Assembly: GCA_002315165.1 (NCBI GenBank)
Contig: DCGC01000015.1
Coordinates: forward strand, 17,292-23,885
From: Candidatus Saccharibacteria bacterium UBA1788
GTDB lineage: Bacteria; Patescibacteriota; Saccharimonadia; Saccharimonadales; Saccharimonadaceae
Direction: 5' to 3'
DNA length: 6,594 nt
Below are positions 1-3,914 of the stretch, one piece after another. Both the position numbers and the translations under genes were made by a program. How positions within the stretch are numbered: position 1 is the first letter of the stretch; every line of letters starts with the position of its first letter. The notes under the pieces were generated by a model. The model made no database searches, was not told the DNA's origin, and worked only from the letters and a program-made list of their open reading frames with translations.

Positions 1-50
1 GGTTGGGTCGAATAGTTTGCATTGCCATTGGAGAGAATTGCAATTTTCAT
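1..50 (-). CDS. rimK: RimK-like ATP-grasp ligase, N-terminal fragment (cut by window edge)
   Basis: Only the first 16 complete codons are present, reading leftward from an ATG at 50-48 as MKIAILSNGNANYST plus Q. RimK and LysX-type ATP-grasp ligases typically open with MKIAILS followed by a Y-S pair, so this matches the family N-terminus, which forms the first strand of the pre-ATP-grasp domain. RimK ligases add glutamate to the C-terminus of ribosomal protein S6 or similar acceptors using ATP. The start lies two bases after the stop of the RimB-like gene. Its ribosome binding site (CGAGGA, about six bases before the ATG) lies inside the end of that gene, so the two are probably co-transcribed and translationally coupled. 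The ATP-binding residues are outside the window; family identity rests on the N-terminus and the neighbour. Confidence 0.72.
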   Translation of the reverse strand, partial: MKIAILSNGNANYSTQ

Positions 51-52
51 AA

Positions 53-538
53 TTAGTCCTCGTGATTTAATCTTATATATTTTTTATGAAATTGAAAGGG
101 ATTTTTTTGCATTTCTTTGTTGAGGCTTTTAGCGCTCTTTTTCTTTTTTAGGTCAACTTCAGCTTTAGAAACGTCGACGATAAAATGATTTTTGATGGTT
201 TTGCGGCCAATTAAGACTGGAAAATGATTTTTATTGCGATTAGAGAGCGCAAAATTAGAAATCATTTTTTTATCGCCAATCGTAACTAATAATGGCACAC
301 GGTAACGAATCTGTTCTTCGCCATTACTGCTACGAATCGTGACGACCGTAAACTCTTTGGTCTGAATTTTTTTGCCAAAAATTTCAAACGAAAGAATTCC
401 GTCCTTTGACATGACAATATTATCGGCGTGGACGGCTGATGAATCAGCCCCCGTATCGATTTTTGCGGGGATATTTTTAATACCTTCAAGAGAAATGAAG
501 GTATTGGCGCCAATAATCTTGAGTCGTGTAGAGGCCAT
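53..538 (-). CDS. RimB-like retropepsin-fold protein (RimK-associated, COG4067 / PF05618 type)
   Basis: 161 residues. The signature is the retropepsin-like motif AKIDTGADSSAVHA at 25-38, with D28-T29-G30 as the active-site triplet, and the second family landmark NHFPVLIGRKTI at 104-115. This is the family often labelled 'ATP-dependent zinc protease' or 'RimK/LysX family protein'. Its members sit beside rimK; in Pseudomonas RimB is reported to cleave glutamate chains added by RimK. The length fits the family's single domain (about 140-160). The C-terminal 35 residues are lysine-rich and look like a basic tail. No signal peptide is visible, so it is cytoplasmic. The start at 538 is fixed by an excellent promoter whose -10 box ends six bases upstream, leaving no room for a leader or Shine-Dalgarno. 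Downstream the rimK-like gene follows after two bases. The family call is firm; the exact substrate is inferred. Confidence 0.85.
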   Translation of the reverse strand: MASTRLKIIGANTFISLEGIKNIPAKIDTGADSSAVHADNIVMSKDGILSFEIFGKKIQTKEFTVVTIRSSNGEEQIRYRVPLLVTIGDKKMISNFALSNRNKNHFPVLIGRKTIKNHFIVDVSKAEVDLKKKKSAKSLNKEMQKNPFQFHKKYIRLNHED

Positions 539-544
539 AGCTAT

Positions 545-573
545 ATTATATCACAGGCTAGGAGATTTGTCAA
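545..573 (-). promoter_or_regulatory. Consensus sigma-70 promoter of the rimB-rimK unit, predicting a leaderless mRNA
   Basis: On the minus strand TTGACA (573-568), 17 bases, then TGATATAAT with a perfect TATAAT at 550-545 and an extended -10 TG. The expected transcription start is base 538, the A of the rimB ATG. The -35 box begins two bases after the stop codon of the upstream 75-residue gene, so that gene has no room for its own terminator. Confidence 0.85.
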
Positions 574-575
574 TC

Positions 576-803
576 TTAGAAGAGGTTACCAGAGAGGCGA
601 GTCTCGACGCAGCCGGTAGAAGTGTTGCGGACGATAAGGTCAACGCCGTTAGCGGCGCGCTCGATACGGTGGGTAACCCAGCCGGAAGAATTACGAATAA
701 CTAAACTATTAGACAAAATACTACCCTCGAGATAAGAAACAGAGCCGTCAGGTTGACGCAAAATTAGCCCGTTTCTAACTAGCATTTCCTCTAGTTTGCC
801 CAT
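576..803 (-). CDS. Small hypothetical protein, 75 residues
   Basis: I do not recognise a family. The ATG at 803-801 is chosen because GGAGGT sits six bases upstream and a promoter precedes it. A longer in-frame extension to 1001 would run antisense through dnaJ and is rejected. The protein begins MGKLEEMLVRNGLILRQPDG and alternates short hydrophobic stretches with polar turns (SYLEGSI, NSLVIRNSSG, GVDLIVRNTSTG). That is a pattern expected of a small all-beta fold, with two similar V-I/L-R-N-(S/T)-S/T segments near 36-40 and 60-64. There is one cysteine, no membrane segment and no signal peptide. It lies between dnaJ and the RimB-like gene on the same strand, with its own promoter. That arrangement supports a real gene, but its function is unknown. 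Confidence 0.7.
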   Translation of the reverse strand: MGKLEEMLVRNGLILRQPDGSVSYLEGSILSNSLVIRNSSGWVTHRIERAANGVDLIVRNTSTGCVETRLSGNLF

Positions 804-824
804 AAAATACCTCCGTTTTCGGGT

Positions 825-853
825 ATTATAGACCTTTAAGGAAGATAAGGCAA
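825..853 (-). promoter_or_regulatory. Promoter of the 75-residue hypothetical gene
   Basis: Minus strand TTGCCT (853-848), 17-base spacer, perfect TATAAT (830-825). The predicted start is near 818, giving a leader of about 15 bases that holds the GGAGGT site. The -35 box begins two bases after the dnaJ stop codon. Confidence 0.72.
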
Positions 854-855
854 GG

Positions 856-1746
856 TTAATTCCAGAAACCGTCTTTCCCTTTTGTGTTGCGGAATTCTTC
901 GAGAAGTTCTTTTTGTTTTTTCGTAAGTTTAGTAGGGGTTTCAACAATAATAGTAACGATGTGCGGACCACGATCGCCGTCAGCACGCATGACAACACCA
1001 TGGCCAGAAAGACGGAACGGAGTGCCAGATTGAGTGCCAGCAGGAATTTTCATGCGAACATCACCATCAACAGTCTTGACGTCAATTTCGCAGCCGAGAG
1101 CTGCATCAATCATGGAAATTCTTTCTTCGGAAAGGATAATATTGCCTTCACGGGAAAGATGTTTATGGGGTTTAACGTTGATGCGGACATAGAGGTCGCC
1201 GCGGCTGCCGCCAGCTGGAGCTTCGCCGCCTTTGCCAGCCAAGCGAATAGCCATGCCGTCGTCGATGCCAGCTGGGACTTTAAGTTTGATAGTTTTATCG
1301 CTATCATGTTCACGCACTTCAACCGTCGTGCCAAAAATAGATTCTTCAAACGAAATAGTAGCAGAAGTTTCATAGTCGGCACCGCGAGCAGGACGACGTG
1401 TGCGACCACCGAAACCAAAAATACTGCCAAGAATATCTTCAAAACCGCCGCCACCAAAATCGAAGTTGAAATTTTGGCCGTTAAAGTTGAAGTCACCAAA
1501 AGGATTGCCACCAGCATTGCCGCCAACTCCAGCATGGCCGAATTGGTCGTAGCGCTCGCGTTTTTGTTTATCGGAAAGCACTTCGTGGGCTTCGGAAATT
1601 TCTTTGAATTTTTCTTCGGCCGCCTTGTCACCTGGGTTTTTGTCTGGGTGATATTTGATGGCTAGTTTTCTGTAGGCTTTCTTGATTTCATCATCGGAGG
1701 CGTTTTTAGAGACGCCTAGTACTTCGTAATAGTCGCGTTTTGACAT
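856..1746 (-). CDS. dnaJ: DnaJ-type co-chaperone lacking the zinc-finger domain (type II / CbpA-like)
   Basis: 296 residues. The J-domain covers about 4-69, with the HPD motif at H33-P34-D35 that stimulates DnaK ATPase. A Gly/Phe-rich linker with many Asn runs from about 70 to 115. The beta-sandwich substrate-binding region starts around ISFEESIFGTTVEV (131-144), with a second C-terminal domain from about 200 to 272. The four CxxCxGxG zinc-binding repeats expected right after SIFGTTVEV are absent, and C219 is the only cysteine. The chain passes straight into KTIKLKVPAGIDDGM. Classical DnaJ is about 370-380 residues; CbpA and DnaJ2 are about 300. The start at 1746 (MSKRDYYEVLG) is preferred over a GTG at 1770, which lies inside the CIRCE operator and upstream of the -10 box. 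It faces ackA across a shared operator. Partner DnaK is encoded in the window; GrpE is not. Confidence 0.93.
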   Translation of the reverse strand: MSKRDYYEVLGVSKNASDDEIKKAYRKLAIKYHPDKNPGDKAAEEKFKEISEAHEVLSDKQKRERYDQFGHAGVGGNAGGNPFGDFNFNGQNFNFDFGGGGFEDILGSIFGFGGRTRRPARGADYETSATISFEESIFGTTVEVREHDSDKTIKLKVPAGIDDGMAIRLAGKGGEAPAGGSRGDLYVRINVKPHKHLSREGNIILSEERISMIDAALGCEIDVKTVDGDVRMKIPAGTQSGTPFRLSGHGVVMRADGDRGPHIVTIIVETPTKLTKKQKELLEEFRNTKGKDGFWN

Positions 1747-1753
1747 GTATATT

Positions 1754-1781
1754 ATTATAGCGTCTAGCACTCAAAACGCAA
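1754..1781 (-). promoter_or_regulatory. dnaJ promoter, near-leaderless
   Basis: Perfect TATAAT on the minus strand (1759-1754) with a weak -35 TTGCGT (1781-1776, 16-base spacing) inside the CIRCE element. Only seven bases separate the -10 box from the ATG at 1746 and no Shine-Dalgarno is present, so the message should start at or beside the start codon. Confidence 0.7.
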
Positions 1782-1789
1782 GAGTGCTA
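1765..1789. promoter_or_regulatory. CIRCE operator (HrcA site) shared by dnaJ and ackA
   Basis: TAGCACTC, nine bases, GAGTGCTA: a perfect 8-bp inverted repeat that matches the CIRCE consensus (TTAGCACTC-N9-GAGTGCTAA) at every inner position. It fills the space between the divergent -10 boxes of dnaJ (1754-1759) and ackA (1788-1793), and its right arm overlaps the ackA -10 by two bases. A bound HrcA dimer should block both promoters. Confidence 0.95.
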
Positions 1790-1793
1790 TAAT
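1765..1793 (+). promoter_or_regulatory. Probable ackA promoter overlapping CIRCE
   Basis: Perfect TATAAT at 1788-1793. The -35 position (about 1765-1770, TAGCAC) is poor, because that stretch is constrained by the operator. Predicted start is near 1800, leaving a leader of about 15 bases with AAAGGAG (1804-1810) four bases before the ATG. Confidence 0.6.
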
Positions 1794-1814
1794 TTAGACA
1801 AATAAAGGAGATTT

Positions 1815-3008
1815 ATGTCAAACCCACGTCTTATTTTGATTACAAACCCAGGAAGTTCTTCTCGTAAATATGCGCTTTATCGCGAAGATGAATTGCTTTG
1901 TTCGCTGCATTTTGAGTTTGAGGGCAAAAAAGTAATTTGTACCCTTAAAAAATCGGATGGAACAAAGAAAAAACTTGATGAAAAATATGACAATCTAAAT
2001 GAGACTGTTTCTGCGCTTAACAAGATTCTTACCGAGGAAGGTTATCTTGGTGGGGTCTCAAAAATCGATGCAATTCTTGCGAGGATTGTTGCGACGGGCG
2101 AATATTTCACAAAAGACCATCTTGTAGATGACGAATGTCTAAAGATGCTCGAGGTCGCAAAGAAGCGTACGCCACTTCACGTGCCGGTTGTTGCTAATGA
2201 AATTGAGGCTTTTGTAAAAGAATTCAAAGGGACGCCAGTAATTACAATTTCTGATTCGGCTTTCCATGCGGATCGTCCTGATTTGATGAAATATTATGCA
2301 ATTGATACGGAGCTTGCAGATAAAGCCGAAATTAAACGCTATGGTGCGCACGGTCTTTCTGTTGGTTCAATTGTTAATTATATGAAGCGCGAAGATATTT
2401 TGCCGGAAAAATTGATTGTTTGCCATGTTGGTTCTGGCTCGTCAGTAACGGCCGTGTTCCAAGGAAAATCGCTCGACACGACTATGGGCTATACGCCGCT
2501 CGAGGGCTTGATGATGTCGACGCGCTGCGGAAATATTGATGCCGCGGCAGCACTCGCAGTGAAACGTGCGATGAAAATTACCGATGACGAAGATTTGGAA
2601 CAATACTTAAACAAAAAATGTGGTTTGCTCGGAGTGTCTGGGCAAAGCGACGATATGCGCGAGATTTTGAAACTACGCGACGAGGGCGACAAACGTGGCA
2701 CATTCGCACACGCAATGTTTGTTTATAGACTACAGTCAGCAATCGGGCAAATGGCGGCAAGCTTGGGTGGAGTTGATGCTGTTGTTTTTACGGCAACAAT
2801 TGGTGAACGTTCGAATCCGATTCGTCGCGAAACTGTCCAAAAACTCGAATATTTAGGCTTTGCTATGGATAACGAAAAGAACGACAGTGAATTAATTAAT
2901 CGTCATGAAAATATCGCTGCGGCTAGCTCAAAACCAATTTGGGTCATCCGTACTGACGAGTTCGAAGAAATGATTCGCAGGGCGAAAGTAATTTTAGACG
3001 CAGAATAA
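1815..3008 (+). CDS. ackA: Acetate kinase, divergent
   Basis: 397 residues, normal AckA length. AckA interconverts acetyl phosphate plus ADP with acetate plus ATP, a substrate-level ATP source in fermenting cells. Family landmarks in order: NPGSSSRKY (11-19, usually NAGSSSLKY); R90; TPLHVP (119-124) with H122; SDSAFH (146-151) with D147; KRYGAHG (174-180) with H179; CHVGSGSS (203-210); DTTMGYTPLEGLMMSTRCGNI (221-241) with R237; GLLGVSGQSDDMRE (270-283); RTDE (379-382) with E382. Positions align with the catalytic N7, R91, D148, H180, R241 and E384 of the Methanosarcina enzyme, so activity is likely. Oddities: the usual HRVVHGG is ARIVATG (89-95) and the adenine-site GIGEN is TIGER (328-332). 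No phosphotransacetylase gene is visible. The next gene overlaps by one base. The upstream CIRCE operator suggests heat-shock control. Confidence 0.9.
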   Translation: MSNPRLILITNPGSSSRKYALYREDELLCSLHFEFEGKKVICTLKKSDGTKKKLDEKYDNLNETVSALNKILTEEGYLGGVSKIDAILARIVATGEYFTKDHLVDDECLKMLEVAKKRTPLHVPVVANEIEAFVKEFKGTPVITISDSAFHADRPDLMKYYAIDTELADKAEIKRYGAHGLSVGSIVNYMKREDILPEKLIVCHVGSGSSVTAVFQGKSLDTTMGYTPLEGLMMSTRCGNIDAAAALAVKRAMKITDDEDLEQYLNKKCGLLGVSGQSDDMREILKLRDEGDKRGTFAHAMFVYRLQSAIGQMAASLGGVDAVVFTATIGERSNPIRRETVQKLEYLGFAMDNEKNDSELINRHENIAAASSKPIWVIRTDEFEEMIRRAKVILDAE

Positions 3009-3574
3009 TGAAGCAAGTATTTGATTCCGAGACAAAAGAAATCCTCCGCATTGCGGGGGATTGTCTTGATAAGCCTGGGGATTTTGTGGAGTTGGGCTGT
3101 TACGAAGGTGACACTTCCCTGCTTTTGGCTGAATTATTAAAAAAATCGGGAGCGCAAAAACGACTTTGGATTTATGATTCGTTCGAAGGATTGCCAGAAA
3201 AGAGTGCTGAAGATTTTTCTGCGGCTGGGGTTGATTTTAAGAAGGGGGAGCTTTTTACAACAAAAAGAGAAGTGAAGGCAAGGTTTTTAAGGGCAAATTT
3301 GCCAGTTCCGATAATTAAAAAGGCGTGGTTTAACGAGCTAGCTGACAGTGATTTACCCGACGAAATTAGTTTTGCATTTTTGGATGGGGATTTATATGAT
3401 TCGATTAAGGTTTCTTTTGATTTGGTTGAACCGAAAATGGCAAAAGATGGCGTGATTATTGTTCATGATTATAATAACCCAGAATTACCTGGAGTCACAA
3501 AAGCGGTGGATGAATTTTTAACAAAAAATCCGAAACGCTTAATGGTGAAAGAAAGTTTGGCAATTTTAAGATAG
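3008..3574 (+). CDS. TylF/MycF-type class I SAM-dependent O-methyltransferase
   Basis: 188 residues. The class I methyltransferase core is clear: the SAM-binding motif DFVELGCYEGDTS at 25-37, acidic strand-end motif WIYDSFEGLP (54-63) typical of the TylF/macrocin O-methyltransferase family (PF05711), the metal/catalytic segment FAFLDGDLYDS (123-132), and GVIIVHDYNNPELPGV (148-163). Family members methylate sugar hydroxyls with a divalent metal held by Asp residues; the counterparts here would be in DGD (126-128) and HDY (153-155). It is shorter than TylF or MycF (about 250), lacking most N-terminal lid sequence. The ATG overlaps the ackA TAA (TAATG), indicating translational coupling and one operon. 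Why a sugar methyltransferase travels with acetate kinase is unclear; a cell-envelope glycan is a guess. A strong terminator lies 160 bases downstream. Confidence 0.82.
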   Translation: MKQVFDSETKEILRIAGDCLDKPGDFVELGCYEGDTSLLLAELLKKSGAQKRLWIYDSFEGLPEKSAEDFSAAGVDFKKGELFTTKREVKARFLRANLPVPIIKKAWFNELADSDLPDEISFAFLDGDLYDSIKVSFDLVEPKMAKDGVIIVHDYNNPELPGVTKAVDEFLTKNPKRLMVKESLAILR

Positions 3575-3579
3575 AAAAA

Positions 3580-3599
3580 GCCCCGTTTATTAACGGGGC
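3580..3599 (-). terminator. Intrinsic terminator of the minus-strand RNA
   Basis: GCCCCGTT (3580-3587) pairs with AACGGGGC (3592-3599) around a four-base loop. On the minus strand it is followed at once by TTTTTC (3579-3574). On the plus strand the sequence after it is CGAGCAG, with no T-run. It therefore terminates leftward transcription, yet no protein gene on the minus strand lies upstream of it. Confidence 0.75.
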
Positions 3600-3600
3600 C

Positions 3601-3731
3601 GAGCAGTTCGGAAGTGCTATGATTTTTTAGGATGTTGATCATTTGTCGCTTTTTGGCAAAGGCGTGATGTGTAAAAAAGGTCGAAGGGGATGTGGGATGT
3701 GTGTTTATATAATTAAACAACCGAACTGCTC
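3601..3731. repeat. Perfect 11-bp inverted repeat, arms 109 bases apart
   Basis: GAGCAGTTCGG at 3601-3611 and CCGAACTGCTC at 3721-3731. The arms lie between two terminator hairpins and outside any gene, so I read them as the closing helix of an RNA. They are not mobile-element ends: no target-site duplication or transposase is visible. Confidence 0.85.
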
Positions 3732-3733
3732 AT

Positions 3734-3765
3734 AGGAGAAAACCCCATATTTTTCTCCTTTTTTT
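3734..3765 (+). terminator. Intrinsic terminator of the ackA-methyltransferase operon
   Basis: GGAGAAAA (3735-3742) pairs with TTTTCTCC (3751-3758) around an eight-base loop, with one more A-T pair outside, followed on the plus strand by seven consecutive T (3759-3765). In the opposite direction the same stem is the predicted 5' hairpin of the minus-strand RNA. Confidence 0.85.
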
Positions 3766-3794
3766 ATTGTACCACAAAACAAAAAATAATGCAA
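3766..3794 (-). promoter_or_regulatory. Promoter of the minus-strand small RNA
   Basis: Minus strand TTGCAT (3794-3789), exactly 17 bases, TGGTACAAT with -10 TACAAT at 3771-3766 and an extended -10 TG. It is divergent from the dnaK promoter; the two -35 boxes are about 21 bases apart. Confidence 0.6.
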
Positions 3795-3806
3795 ATAATA
3801 CGAAAA

Positions 3807-3833
3807 TTAGCAGTCTTGACACGAGAGTGCTAG
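3807..3833. promoter_or_regulatory. CIRCE-like operator 1 of dnaK
   Basis: TTAGCAGTC, nine bases, GAGTGCTAG. The right arm is canonical; the left arm has one change (CAGTC for CACTC). Its spacer begins with TTGACA, so the dnaK -35 box sits inside the operator. Confidence 0.88.
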
Positions 3834-3844
3834 TTTGCTACAAT
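3816..3844 (+). promoter_or_regulatory. dnaK promoter, consensus sigma-70 type
   Basis: TTGACA (3816-3821), 17-base spacer, TACAAT (3839-3844). Predicted start near 3851, giving a leader of about 64 bases. CIRCE 1 covers the -35 and half the spacer; CIRCE 2 covers the first transcribed bases, so HrcA could block both binding and escape. Confidence 0.9.
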
Positions 3845-3854
3845 CAGAGGTAGC

Positions 3855-3881
3855 TTAGCAGTCCCGAACGGAAAGTGCTAG
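3855..3881. promoter_or_regulatory. CIRCE-like operator 2 of dnaK
   Basis: TTAGCAGTC, nine bases, AAGTGCTAG. It repeats the same CAGTC change in the left arm as operator 1 and has one further change in the right arm. It lies 48 bases downstream of operator 1, centre to centre, in the predicted 5' UTR. Confidence 0.82.
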
Positions 3882-3914
3882 AAAATTCAATAATTTATAG
3901 GGGGAGGAGGAAAC

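Larger units (their letters stand above)
3575..3759 (-). ncRNA. Candidate structured small RNA of about 185 nt, class unknown
   Basis: Supported by delimiting signals, not by a family match. A promoter ends at 3766, and the predicted start (3758-3759) falls exactly at the base of a 5' hairpin (GGAGAAAA/TTTTCTCC, 3758-3735). A perfect 11-bp long-range helix follows, GAGCAGTTCGG (3731-3721) with CCGAACTGCTC (3611-3601), closing about 109 bases. An intrinsic terminator abuts its 3' arm. Inside are a hairpin TGTTTA/TAAACA (3719-3702), a possible ATGAT/ATCAT hairpin (about 3642-3619), a possible 7-bp TTTTTTA/TAAAAAA pairing (3678-3672 with 3628-3622), and three copies of ACATCC in C-rich, apparently unpaired sequence. 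No credible protein is encoded. It does not carry the SRP RNA apical motif or tmRNA tRNA-like ends. Its size would suit 6S RNA, but I cannot show that fold. The same DNA is the 3' UTR of the ackA operon on the plus strand, so that strand is the alternative. Confidence 0.5.

Noticed and set aside
804..1001. N-terminal extension of the 75-residue gene up to 1001 on the minus strand
   Set aside because: It runs in another frame through dnaJ on the same strand, includes the promoter and ribosome binding site of the short form, and encodes a low-complexity hydrophobic stretch.
913..1665. Long plus-strand frame of about 250 codons opposite dnaJ
   Set aside because: Antisense shadow of the dnaJ codons, Ala/Phe/Asn-biased with no domain, no ribosome binding site or promoter.
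1747..1770. GTG start for dnaJ adding eight residues (MLDAIIIY)
   Set aside because: The GTG lies in the CIRCE element upstream of the -10 box, so it would not be in the transcript, and J-domain proteins begin near the RDYYEVLG block.
3469..3720. Minus-strand frame (TTG start) through the candidate RNA into the methyltransferase
   Set aside because: It would need to read through the RNA's terminator hairpin and then runs antisense in the methyltransferase; no ribosome binding site at the TTG.
3601..3731. Inverted repeat as ends of a small mobile element
   Set aside because: No flanking direct duplication and no coding remnant; the arms abut transcription signals in the way expected for an RNA helix.
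3600..3760. SRP RNA, tmRNA, RNase P RNA or 6S RNA
   Set aside because: The SRP apical motif (GGAAGGAAGCAG type) and tRNA-like ends are absent and the size is too small for RNase P. 6S fits in size but I could not build its central bubble; left as unknown.
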